DNA from: CAYZFD01 sp964477735
GTDB taxonomy: Bacteria; Bacteroidota; Bacteroidia; Flavobacteriales; Flavobacteriaceae
Direction of reading: 5' to 3'
Length of the DNA stretch: 64,000 nt
NCBI GenBank assembly: GCA_964477735.1
Contig: CAYZFD010000001.1
Coordinates: 87,149-151,148, forward strand
Each line of letters starts with the position of its first letter. The first letter of the stretch is position 1. Shown one piece after another: positions 51,252-59,935 of this stretch. The notes under the pieces are model-generated. The model was not told the origin of the DNA, did not search any database, and saw nothing but the letters and a program-made list of their open reading frames with translations. The translations under genes and the position numbers were made by a program.

Positions 51252-52655
51252 ATGATGAAAAATATAAAACTATTATGTGTTTTTTTTACCTTGAGTTCCT
51301 TGTCGATTTCTTGTCAAGAACTTAGCATTGAAGAAAGAGCCGAAGCCATTAAGCAACAAATTGAGCGCCCCACAATTCCAAATCGCACCTTTTCAATTTT
51401 AGATTTTGGTGCTCAAGACAACCTCGCTCATGACTCCTCAAAAGCTTTCCAAAAAGCTATGGCAGCTAGCAAAGCTGCTGGAGGAGGAACGATTGTTGTC
51501 CCCAAAGGGTCATATTTAACGGGCCCTATCCATTTTGAAAGCCACACTGCACTTCATCTAGAGGAAGGTGCAACAGTTTACTTTAAAACCGATCCTAGTG
51601 CATACCTTCCTGTTGTTCATACTTCCTACGAGGGGATAGAACTCATGAATTATTCTCCTTTGATTTATGCCAAAAACAAAGAAAACATTGCCATAACAGG
51701 TTCGGGAACTTTAAATGGTCAAGCCAACAATCAACACTGGTGGCCGTGGGCAGGTAAAGACGTTTATGGTTATAAAGAAGGAGAACCAAAGCAACATGAT
51801 GCCCACAACATTCCTCGGCTTCATGCCTTTAATGAAAATCAAATCCCTGTAGAAGAACGTGTTTTTGGAGAAGGGCATCACATCAGACCAACCTTTATTC
51901 AACCTTTCGAATCCACTAAGATTCTAATTCAAGGAATCACCATTTTAAATGCGCCCTTTTGGATTATCCATCCTCTGAAATCCAGTCATGTAACGGTTGA
52001 GAATGTAACCGTAATTAGCCATGGTCCTAACAATGATGGTTGTGATCCAGAATACTCAAAAAACGTTCAAATTCTAAATTGTGTTTTTGACACAGGCGAT
52101 GATTGTATTGCCATCAAGTCGGGCAGGAATGAAGATGGTAGAAGGGTAAATATTCCTAGCGAAAACATTTTGGTTGAAGGTTGCATCATGAAAGATGGCC
52201 ATGGTGGTGTTGTGATGGGGAGTGAAATTTCAGCTGGTGTACGAAACGTGGTGGTGCTCAATTGCGCCATGGACAGCCCAAACTTAGATCGTGCTATTCG
52301 AATCAAAACCAATACACTCAGAGGCGGTTTTGTTGATGGGGTGTATGTAAAAAATGTTCAAATTGGCCAAGTCAAAGAGGCAGTACTAAAAATTAACACC
52401 TATTATGGCATCTATGGTGTTCAAGAGGGAACATTCATTCCTAGAATAGAAAACATCTATTTTGAAGATGTTCGTGCCAAAAACGGAGGCAAACATGGCA
52501 TTCTAATTAAAGGCAGGGAAGCATCTCCAGTTAAAAACATTCGATTTGAGCGTGTTGAAATAGAAAGCATTAAGAAAAGTCCTGTGATTGAAAACGCAGA
52601 GCCAATTCAACTTGTGAAGTCCAAAATTAATGGTTTAAATAACGAAATAAAATGA
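51252..52655 (+). CDS. Polygalacturonase-type glycoside hydrolase, GH28
   Basis: 467 residues with N-terminal signal ending SISCQELS; the Cys (residue 21) may be lipidated although the lipobox is weak. The GH28 beta-helix carries the three catalytic aspartates and the His: D262 (NNDGCDP), D283-D284 (TGDDCIAIKSG), H317 (GHGGVVMGSE), and RIKTN. It hydrolyses galacturonic acid linkages in homogalacturonan or xylogalacturonan/rhamnogalacturonan; exo- or endo-action is not decidable by eye. Its stop overlaps the next start by 4 bp. Confidence 0.92.
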   Translation: MMKNIKLLCVFFTLSSLSISCQELSIEERAEAIKQQIERPTIPNRTFSILDFGAQDNLAHDSSKAFQKAMAASKAAGGGTIVVPKGSYLTGPIHFESHTALHLEEGATVYFKTDPSAYLPVVHTSYEGIELMNYSPLIYAKNKENIAITGSGTLNGQANNQHWWPWAGKDVYGYKEGEPKQHDAHNIPRLHAFNENQIPVEERVFGEGHHIRPTFIQPFESTKILIQGITILNAPFWIIHPLKSSHVTVENVTVISHGPNNDGCDPEYSKNVQILNCVFDTGDDCIAIKSGRNEDGRRVNIPSENILVEGCIMKDGHGGVVMGSEISAGVRNVVVLNCAMDSPNLDRAIRIKTNTLRGGFVDGVYVKNVQIGQVKEAVLKINTYYGIYGVQEGTFIPRIENIYFEDVRAKNGGKHGILIKGREASPVKNIRFERVEIESIKKSPVIENAEPIQLVKSKINGLNNEIK

Positions 52656-53587
52656 AACTAAAACACTTATTCCTACTGTTGGCCACAGTCTTTTCCTGGG
52701 CACAAGAAACAGCAGTGCTCCCAGAAGCATCAGCCGAAATTTCTGTAAAAGAAGGCGGGTCTTGGAATGGACGCGTTTATGAAGGCGGAACTTTTGTAAA
52801 CAAGAAAAAGATGACAGTTCCTGACGCACACACCGATCATTCTTTTTATATCCGCTATGAAGGTCCAGGTTGGGAAAGCGAAAAGGTGGGGTATCGCCTC
52901 TATTTAGATTGGAGAAACGCGATTGACGTTTTTGGAAAACGCAAACAAGGGCTTGCCCTTAGGAACGTGGGTCAGGATGGATTTGACTCCTACCATGCCT
53001 ATGCAGATTGGGGACAAGACATCCTGAAAGTTGGTCCTTCTTTGGGAATAGGGGGCTATGCACGCTATGCCGACGGAAAAACACAAAAGTTTGAGGAAGT
53101 GGGGGAAACAGAAGTTTGCATTCGAAACACCCCCAAAAAATCAACCATCCATATCGAATATGAAGATTGGAAGGTCAGAGACATCCTTTTAAATTTGGAT
53201 GCAAAAATATCGATTAAGCCAGGAGACCGTTTTTCTAAAATAACCCTAAAAACCAACAAAACCACCAATGACTTGTGTACGGGCATCGTGAAGCACGATG
53301 AGATTCCACTTCTTCAAGGAAGTGGGAAAGAATGGGCCTATATTGCTACCCACGGTCCACAAGTAATTGAAAGTGAAACAGAACTATTAGGCATGGGAAT
53401 CGTTTACAGAAAAACCGATGCCGTGCTCGTTCCAGAGGATAAAGAAAATCATTTGCTACTTTTTAGTGAAGGTAAAAAACATGAATATTGGATAGTGGCG
53501 GCCTGGAGCGAAGAAATGCAACCCATTAAAGACCAATCGGCTTTCACAACTTTGCTAGAGCATAAAATTAAAGAATTAGAAAAATAA
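52652..53587 (+). CDS. DUF4861-like secreted protein
   Basis: 311 residues with signal peptide (LFLLLATVFSWAQ). The body (about 25-311) matches DUF4861 as I remember it: PDAHTDHSFYIRYEGPGWESEKVGYRLYLDWRNAIDVFGK, then GYDSYHAYADWGQDILKVG-like and SLGIGGYARY. The fold looks all-beta. DUF4861 genes sit in uronic-acid polysaccharide loci of Bacteroidota, but I know of no function to name. It could be an isomerase, epimerase, lyase or a binding protein for unsaturated uronates. It lies between GH28 and GH105, overlapping GH28 by 4 bp. Confidence 0.75.
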   Translation: MKLKHLFLLLATVFSWAQETAVLPEASAEISVKEGGSWNGRVYEGGTFVNKKKMTVPDAHTDHSFYIRYEGPGWESEKVGYRLYLDWRNAIDVFGKRKQGLALRNVGQDGFDSYHAYADWGQDILKVGPSLGIGGYARYADGKTQKFEEVGETEVCIRNTPKKSTIHIEYEDWKVRDILLNLDAKISIKPGDRFSKITLKTNKTTNDLCTGIVKHDEIPLLQGSGKEWAYIATHGPQVIESETELLGMGIVYRKTDAVLVPEDKENHLLLFSEGKKHEYWIVAAWSEEMQPIKDQSAFTTLLEHKIKELEK

Positions 53588-53627
53588 CATGAATCGAAAA
53601 CCAATGAAAACCAAATTTGATATACAG

Positions 53628-54830
53628 ATGAAGAATACTAAAAGAATTTTTGTGATTTTTCTTTTACTAATACTACAAGTCAATGTTTTGGCTCAAAACA
53701 CACAGCTTTTAAAAGATGCAGATACTTGGGCCGAAAAACTTATGATTTCCGAAATGCTTCGGTTTCCAGATCCAACAAAATTAGATTTTGCCAAAAAATC
53801 TCATTGGAATTATACCAACGGTCTGTTATTAAAGGCCAGCTTGGCTCTCTACAATAAAACGGGTCAAAAAGCCTATTATGATTATGCCTATAGCTATTTA
53901 GATCAGATGATCAATCAAGATGGCACCATCAATACTTATGACATCAGAAAATATAATCTTGATATGCTCAATTCTGGAAAAGTATTGCTAGATATCTATC
54001 AACAAACCAAAGAAGAAAGATTTTTATTAGCCCTACACCTTTTGAGAAGTCAACTTGTCAATCATCCACGCACTTCCGATGGAGGTTTTTGGCACAAAAA
54101 AAGATACACCCACCAAATGTGGTTAGATGGACTCTACATGGGGCATCCTTTTTACGCCCAATATGCAACAGTTTTTGAAGATGAAGCCACTGCCAAAAGC
54201 TCATTAGAAGACATTATTTTGCAGTTCGATTTGGTAACCCAGCATCACAAAGATCCTGTCACAGGGCTTTGGTATCATGGTTGGGACGAAAGCAAAACCC
54301 AAAAATGGGCCAACCCAGAAACAGGAACCTCACCCCATTTTTGGCTGCGCTCAATTGGGTGGTATTCCATGGCTTTGGTCGATGTGTTAGATTTTATTCC
54401 CGAAGATTTTGAAGGAAGAGACCGAATCATTCAAAACCTAAACGATTTGGCCAACACGATTGTGAAATACCAAGACAAGACTGGTTTATGGTATCAGGTA
54501 GTGGATATGCCCGATGAAGCTGGAAATTATTTAGAGTCATCAGGAACTTCTATGTTTACCTATACTTTAGCCAAGGCTGTTCGAATGGGTTATATCCCAA
54601 AAAAATACATGAAAAATGCACGCAAAGCTTACAAAGGCCTGTTAAAACTTATGATAGAAAAAGACCAAGAAGGACTTTACAATCTTAACCAAAATTGCGC
54701 CGTAGCAGGATTGGGAGGAAACCCCTACAGGGACGGATCCTTTACCTATTATGTCAACGAACCCATCAGGGCCAACGACCCAAAAGGCACAGGACCCTTT
54801 ATTCTAGCCAGCTTAGAATTGAATAGATAA
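53628..54830 (+). CDS. Unsaturated uronyl/rhamnogalacturonyl hydrolase, GH105
   Basis: 400 residues from the ATG at 53628; the longer frame from 53589 is less likely because MKNTKRIFVIFLLLILQVNVLAQ is a full signal peptide. The (alpha/alpha)6 barrel has the two catalytic/essential aspartates D112 (YNLDMLNSGK) and D167 (MWLDGLYMGHPF), spaced 55 apart as in YteR. It removes the 4,5-unsaturated galacturonyl residue from lyase products, releasing the monosaccharide that becomes the KduI substrate. It acts in the periplasm. Confidence 0.92.
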   Translation: MKNTKRIFVIFLLLILQVNVLAQNTQLLKDADTWAEKLMISEMLRFPDPTKLDFAKKSHWNYTNGLLLKASLALYNKTGQKAYYDYAYSYLDQMINQDGTINTYDIRKYNLDMLNSGKVLLDIYQQTKEERFLLALHLLRSQLVNHPRTSDGGFWHKKRYTHQMWLDGLYMGHPFYAQYATVFEDEATAKSSLEDIILQFDLVTQHHKDPVTGLWYHGWDESKTQKWANPETGTSPHFWLRSIGWYSMALVDVLDFIPEDFEGRDRIIQNLNDLANTIVKYQDKTGLWYQVVDMPDEAGNYLESSGTSMFTYTLAKAVRMGYIPKKYMKNARKAYKGLLKLMIEKDQEGLYNLNQNCAVAGLGGNPYRDGSFTYYVNEPIRANDPKGTGPFILASLELNR

Positions 54831-54835
54831 ACAAA

Positions 54836-56437
54836 ATGAACCGTTCTTTCGTCATTGCTTTTTATTTTATAAGCATTTTGCTTCAGGCTCAAGGATTCAA
54901 TTCGAATTTTGATGAGAATAATTATCAAAATCCAATCCTCCATTCCGACTACTCCGACCCTGATGTCGTTCGGGTTGGAGAGGATTATTATATGGTCTCT
55001 TCGAGTTTCAATGCGGCCCCTGGACTTCCTATCCTACATTCCAAAGACATGGTGCATTGGAAAATTGTGAATCATGCCCTTCCGAAATTATACCCCATCG
55101 AAAACTTTAACAAGCCCCAACACGGAAATGGCGTTTGGGCACCCTGTATTCGATTTCACGACAATAATTTCTTCATTTATTGGGGCGACCCAGATTTTGG
55201 CATATATATGGTTAAAACCCAAAACCCTTTAGGGGCATGGAGCGTGCCCAAATTGGTGCTTGAAGGAAAAGGGTTGATCGACCCATCTCCACTTTGGGAT
55301 GACAACGGAAAAGCCTATCTCGTGCATGCTTGGGCAGGAAGTCGGGCAGGTGTTAAAAGTCTTTTGACCTTACACGAAATGGATCCTGATGGCACTTCTG
55401 TTCTCGACGAAGGAACCCACATATACGACGGACACCTTGTAAACCCAACCATTGAAGGCCCAAAGTTTTATAAGCGAGGAGGCTATTATTACATTTTTGC
55501 CCCTGCTGGTGGAGTCGAATATGGATGGCAATTGGCATTGCGTTCCAAAAACATTTACGGTCCCTATGAGGTCAAAAAAGTTTTAGAGCAAGGTTCAACA
55601 AACATCAACGGCCCTCATCAAGGAGCATGGGTGCAAACGCCAAGTGGATCGGATTGGTTTTATCACTTTCAAGACAAAGGCCCCTATGGTCGAATTGTGC
55701 ACCTACAACCCATGAAATGGCAAGATGATTGGCCTTTTATGGGTCAAGATTTCGACAACAACGGCATTGGCGAACCCGTATTAGAACATCCTAAACCATT
55801 GCCCTCGACAACCGCCAATCAAACCATTCAAACTTCTGATTTTTTCGAAGGAGATCATGTTGGATTGCAGTGGCAATGGAATGCTAACTCTAGCATTAAA
55901 TGGTATGCAAAACTTCCAGAAAATAACTTCTTAAGACTTTTCCCATTTAGGCCCTATGACAATCACTTACTATACAACCCAAACCTATTGTTGCAAAAGT
56001 TTCCCGCGCCCAATTTTCAGGCAACTACAAAGCTGAAACTTACACCCGAAAACAGCTCGAAAATTCAAGCAGGTTTGGTTGTTATGGGCTTCGATTACGC
56101 CAGCCTTTCAGTCGATTTTGAAAACAATCAATATTCAGTGCAACAACGTGTCAATGAACAAGCACATAAGGATGGCCAAGAGAAACGAATTGCTTCAGTT
56201 AAACTGTTGAACACAGACACCGTTTGGCTTCGGGTTGCTGTTGAAGCTCCAGATGCGCGTTGCGTTTTTAGTTATAGCACCGATGGGGTCGAGTTTGTGA
56301 ATATAGGAACTGAGTTTTACGCAAAAGAAGGGGGGTGGATTGGTGCCAAAGTTGGTCTATTTTGCACTAAACCTTTCGCTACCAAAGCGGGTGGTTTTGC
56401 CGACTTTTATGATTTTAAGGTAAAAATAAAACCATGA
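54836..56437 (+). CDS. Glycoside hydrolase, GH43 family, with C-terminal beta-sandwich
   Basis: 533 residues with signal peptide (ISILLQAQG). A five-bladed propeller (about 30-320) carries the GH43 triad: base D41 (YSDPD), pKa modulator D149 (GLIDPSPLW) and acid E207 (TIEGPKFY). Residues about 345-533 form a beta-sandwich (GH43_C2-like). The family removes arabinofuranose or xylose, so it probably trims side chains of decorated pectin; subfamily and specificity are not decided here. It begins 5 bp after GH105. Confidence 0.88.
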   Translation: MNRSFVIAFYFISILLQAQGFNSNFDENNYQNPILHSDYSDPDVVRVGEDYYMVSSSFNAAPGLPILHSKDMVHWKIVNHALPKLYPIENFNKPQHGNGVWAPCIRFHDNNFFIYWGDPDFGIYMVKTQNPLGAWSVPKLVLEGKGLIDPSPLWDDNGKAYLVHAWAGSRAGVKSLLTLHEMDPDGTSVLDEGTHIYDGHLVNPTIEGPKFYKRGGYYYIFAPAGGVEYGWQLALRSKNIYGPYEVKKVLEQGSTNINGPHQGAWVQTPSGSDWFYHFQDKGPYGRIVHLQPMKWQDDWPFMGQDFDNNGIGEPVLEHPKPLPSTTANQTIQTSDFFEGDHVGLQWQWNANSSIKWYAKLPENNFLRLFPFRPYDNHLLYNPNLLLQKFPAPNFQATTKLKLTPENSSKIQAGLVVMGFDYASLSVDFENNQYSVQQRVNEQAHKDGQEKRIASVKLLNTDTVWLRVAVEAPDARCVFSYSTDGVEFVNIGTEFYAKEGGWIGAKVGLFCTKPFATKAGGFADFYDFKVKIKP

Positions 56438-57243
56438 AAAACCTTCTTTTTTTTAAACTTTACTTCATAGTTATAGCCATCGAAATGTTTGGCCACCAAA
56501 GTGTATTTTCTCAAGGGTCGAACATTTTTTTGATGGGAGATTCTACCATGGCCAATTACGAAGACAACTATGATGTTGGAGTGGATTATTATGAAACCCG
56601 ATTTCCGGTAACGGGTTGGGGGCAAGCATTCAAAATGTGGATGAATGTGGATAGTCTAAAACAAATTAAACATTTTGTGAAACCATCCAAAACCAAGCTG
56701 ATCAATTTGGCTCGTGGAGGTCGAAGCACACGAACTTTTTTTCAGGAAGGACGATGGCGTCAAATTGACCAACAGTTGAAACCCAAAGACTTGGTTATCA
56801 TTCAGTTTGGGCACAATGATGCTGCCAAAAATAAACCCGAACGCTATGTGGATGTTGAGGGCTTTAAAACTTTTTTAAGGTTTTATGTTGAAACAGTTCG
56901 TTCAAAAAAAGCCATTCCTGTTTTGCTAACTCCAGTGGCCAGGAATTATCCTTGGGAAAATGGAGTCTTACAAAATGTACATGGGGAATATGACGAAGCG
57001 GTTAAGGAAATTGCTAGAGAAACCGAATGTTTTTTCATAGACCTAAACGAATTATCGAGGTCTTATTTTACTGCTGTTGGCCAAGAAATGACTACCCAAA
57101 AATACTTTATGAACCTTGAAGCAGGAAAATATAAAGCCTATCCCGAAGGACAAAAAGACAACACTCACTTTCAGCCAGAGGGGGCTAGAGCTGTGGCTCA
57201 ATTAGTTTTTAATGAATTGGTTGCTTTTAAAAATAGAAAATGA
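56434..57243 (+). CDS. Rhamnogalacturonan acetylesterase, CE12-like SGNH hydrolase (first copy)
   Basis: 269 residues with signal peptide ending SVFSQ. SGNH blocks: nucleophile S37 (GDSTMAN), oxyanion Gly in ARGGRSTRTF, N128 in GHNDA, and D242-x2-H245 (DNTHFQPEGA). It removes acetyl groups from galacturonic acid residues so that lyases and GH28 can act. It overlaps both neighbours by 4 bp (ATGA). Confidence 0.9.
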   Translation: MKNLLFFKLYFIVIAIEMFGHQSVFSQGSNIFLMGDSTMANYEDNYDVGVDYYETRFPVTGWGQAFKMWMNVDSLKQIKHFVKPSKTKLINLARGGRSTRTFFQEGRWRQIDQQLKPKDLVIIQFGHNDAAKNKPERYVDVEGFKTFLRFYVETVRSKKAIPVLLTPVARNYPWENGVLQNVHGEYDEAVKEIARETECFFIDLNELSRSYFTAVGQEMTTQKYFMNLEAGKYKAYPEGQKDNTHFQPEGARAVAQLVFNELVAFKNRK

Positions 57244-58187
57244 AGAGATTCGCAAAAGGAAATATCAACTTAGTTGTTTTACTGATCATAACGGGATATT
57301 TATCTGCTCAAGTTTCGCCACCCCAAGCACGACCCTACACGCTGACCTCAACCTATGAAAAGCATATAAAAAAGTATCCTTTTATTTCCCTTCCATCTAT
57401 CGAGTCAGTTTCTGGGGTGAAAAAACTTGAAAATATTGCCTATCAATCGTCGGCTCAAGACTCTAAAACTTTGGATTTGTTCTTGCCACAATCCGAAAAG
57501 CCATCCGCTCTTGTGATTATGGTGCACGGTGGTGGCTGGATTTCTGGAGTCAGAGAAAATTTAAATGATTTGGCTGTTGCACTGTCTAACAAAGGTTTTG
57601 CAGTGGCCAACCTAAGCTACACCCTAAGTGCCGAAGCGCCCTATCCAAAAAGTGTTTTAGACATTAAAGAGGCTTTAGTTTTTTTGAAAAACAACAGTCA
57701 AAAATGGGATTATAACCCCAATAAAATAGCTTTGTTAGGTTGTTCTGCAGGGGCGCAATTGGCCGCATTGGTGGCGCTCACTCCAAACCACCCCAAGTTT
57801 CCTGTTCAACATGTTGTTTCCGAAAACGTTCAAGCCATTGTCAATGTTGATGGTATAGTTTCTTTTATTCATAAAGAAGCTTCATCCGAAGGCCTTTATG
57901 CTGCCTATTGGTTAGGGGGGCATAAAGAAACCCACTTTGAGCAGTGGAAAGAGGCTTCTCCCTTAGAGTACCTTAATGCGCAATCCCCTCCAATTTTATT
58001 TTTGAATAGTGCTTTTCCAAGATTTCATGCTGGAAGAGACGACATGATTGCACAGCTAAATCAATGGGGAATTGCCTCTGAAGTACAAACTTTTGATGAT
58101 GCACCACATTCGTTTTGGTTGCTTGAACCTTGGTTTTCACCAACGACAGATTACATCGCTAACTTTTTAAATAAGATATTCGAATGA
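57240..58187 (+). CDS. Alpha/beta-hydrolase, BD-FAE-like esterase
   Basis: 315 residues, signal peptide about 1-25. The HGGGW oxyanion motif (about 96-100), nucleophile in GCSAGAQLAAL (Ser about 170), an acidic residue near GRDDMIAQ and a late His in DAPHSFWL form the triad. Such enzymes cut feruloyl or acetyl esters of plant polysaccharides. Position among CE12 and CE8 genes suggests a pectin side-group ester, substrate open. It overlaps both neighbours by 4 bp. Confidence 0.82.
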   Translation: MKRFAKGNINLVVLLIITGYLSAQVSPPQARPYTLTSTYEKHIKKYPFISLPSIESVSGVKKLENIAYQSSAQDSKTLDLFLPQSEKPSALVIMVHGGGWISGVRENLNDLAVALSNKGFAVANLSYTLSAEAPYPKSVLDIKEALVFLKNNSQKWDYNPNKIALLGCSAGAQLAALVALTPNHPKFPVQHVVSENVQAIVNVDGIVSFIHKEASSEGLYAAYWLGGHKETHFEQWKEASPLEYLNAQSPPILFLNSAFPRFHAGRDDMIAQLNQWGIASEVQTFDDAPHSFWLLEPWFSPTTDYIANFLNKIFE

Positions 58188-59152
58188 GAACTTTTTTAAT
58201 CTTTTTATTCAGCGCCTCAGTTTTGTTGACCACCCAAAAAACGATGGCAAATGTTCCTCAAAAAACAATTGTTGTAGATGCGCAAGGCACAGGTGATTAT
58301 AAGAGCGTTCAGGACGCGGTCTATGCTGTGAGGGCTTTTCTAGACACTACCACAGTCATTCGAATTAAGCCTGGGGTGTATTTTGAAAAAATCACCATCC
58401 CATCTTGGGTTCAGCACTTACAATTGATTGGAGACACTCCCGAAAATACGGTCATTCAATTTGATGATTATTCAGGAAAAAATGTTGGAGGCACTACGTT
58501 GGGCACTTTCAATTCCCACACCATGTTGGTGCAAGGAAATCATGTTCAGCTCAAAAATTTGACCGTACAAAACATTAGTTGTAATCAAGGTCAGGCTGTT
58601 GCGTTGCATGTCGAAGGAGATCGTTTTTCGGCCCTTAATGTTCAGCTTTTGGGTTGTCAAGACACTTTATATGCTGGCTCTCCAAACAGTTCACAATATT
58701 ACCGTGATTGCTATATCGAAGGCACTACAGATTTTATTTTTGGCAGTGCTACAGTTTTCTTTGACAATTGCACCATTAAAAGTTTAAAAAATTCCTACAT
58801 CACTGCGGCCTCAACTCCTCAAGAAAATGAATATGGTTTCGTTTTTAGGGAATGTAAATTGGTGGCTGCAGAAGGTGTTGATCGTGTCTTTTTGGGACGG
58901 CCTTGGAGGCCCCACGCCAAAACTGTTTTTATCGGTTGTGAGCTTCAATCACATATTGTTAAAGAAGGATGGGATCCATGGAAGGGCGACAAAACCTTTC
59001 CAAACAAGGAGAAAACAGCCTTTTACGCTGAATATGAAAATCATGGAGCAGGCGCATCCGCTCAAGACAGGGTGTATTGGTCTCACCAGCTCACGCCCGA
59101 TCAAGCAGAACGCTACACTGTTGATCTTGTCTTAGGAGATCGTTTTTGGTAA
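58184..59152 (+). CDS. Pectinesterase, CE8 family (single-domain)
   Basis: 322 residues, signal peptide (SASVLLTTQKTMA). A compact CE8 beta-helix begins TIVVDAQGTGDYKSVQDAV, with Q159-D160 (GCQDTLYAG), D183 (TDFIFGSA) and R239 (LGRPWRP). It is a methyl-ester hydrolase, complete and canonical, without the extra modules of the large CE8 at 21925. Lacking a lipid anchor or T9SS domain, it is probably periplasmic and acts on imported fragments. Confidence 0.95.
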   Translation: MRTFLIFLFSASVLLTTQKTMANVPQKTIVVDAQGTGDYKSVQDAVYAVRAFLDTTTVIRIKPGVYFEKITIPSWVQHLQLIGDTPENTVIQFDDYSGKNVGGTTLGTFNSHTMLVQGNHVQLKNLTVQNISCNQGQAVALHVEGDRFSALNVQLLGCQDTLYAGSPNSSQYYRDCYIEGTTDFIFGSATVFFDNCTIKSLKNSYITAASTPQENEYGFVFRECKLVAAEGVDRVFLGRPWRPHAKTVFIGCELQSHIVKEGWDPWKGDKTFPNKEKTAFYAEYENHGAGASAQDRVYWSHQLTPDQAERYTVDLVLGDRFW

Positions 59153-59161
59153 ATTCATCAC

Positions 59162-59935
59162 ATGAAAATAAAATACACCACCACTTGTTTGCTAGCCCTC
59201 TTTTGTGCTTTTTTGATGCAAGCACAGCCCACCATTTATTTAATAGGCGATTCGACAATGTCTAACAAAAAAGATCCTGAAATAAATCCTGAAAGGGGGT
59301 GGGGTCATGTTCTTCCTTTTTTTCTTAACAATTTGCAAGTAGAAAACCATGCGGTGAATGGTCGAAGTACAAAAAGTTTTATTGATGAAGGCCGCTGGGA
59401 AGTAGTGAAAAAATCACTTCGGCCCCAAGATTATGTTTTTATCCAGTTTGGTCACAATGATGCTAAGGCTTATGACCCTAGTCGCTATACGAACCCCCTG
59501 ACCACTTACAAAAGTAACTTAGCCACTTTTGTGCGAGAGTCCAGAGACTTGGGGGCCTTTCCAATTTTATTTACCTCAGTAGCAAGAAGAAATTTTAATG
59601 AAGAAGGCAGTTTTGTAGATACCCATGGCCTCTATCCTTTGGCGGTTCATTTATTGGCGCAGGAGCTTAAAGTTCCGTTGATTGATTTGCATCTGCTCTC
59701 TGAGCAACTCGAGCTTGCTTATGGCCTTGAAGGCTCTAAAAAACTCCACCTTCATTTCAGCAAAGGATCACATCCCTACTACAAAGAAGACAAAGCAGAC
59801 AACACCCATTATTCTGTGTTGGGTGCCGGAGAGATTGCCAAAATCGTAGTCCAAGAACTTCGTCAAAAAAACATCTTGCTGCCTTATCTTAAGGAGAATT
59901 TCGATGAATATTTCGAAAACTTAGAGCTTCACTAA
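59162..59935 (+). CDS. Rhamnogalacturonan acetylesterase, CE12-like SGNH hydrolase (second copy)
   Basis: 257 residues, signal peptide ending FLMQAQ. SGNH residues: S31 (GDSTMSN), AVNGRSTKSF, GHNDAK, and D213-x2-H216 (DNTHYSVLGA). It is related to the copy at 56434 but clearly diverged, which suggests a different acetyl position or substrate. It is the last gene of the plus-strand arm and converges with the oxidoreductase gene, with 15 bp of 3' overlap. Confidence 0.9.
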   Translation: MKIKYTTTCLLALFCAFLMQAQPTIYLIGDSTMSNKKDPEINPERGWGHVLPFFLNNLQVENHAVNGRSTKSFIDEGRWEVVKKSLRPQDYVFIQFGHNDAKAYDPSRYTNPLTTYKSNLATFVRESRDLGAFPILFTSVARRNFNEEGSFVDTHGLYPLAVHLLAQELKVPLIDLHLLSEQLELAYGLEGSKKLHLHFSKGSHPYYKEDKADNTHYSVLGAGEIAKIVVQELRQKNILLPYLKENFDEYFENLELH

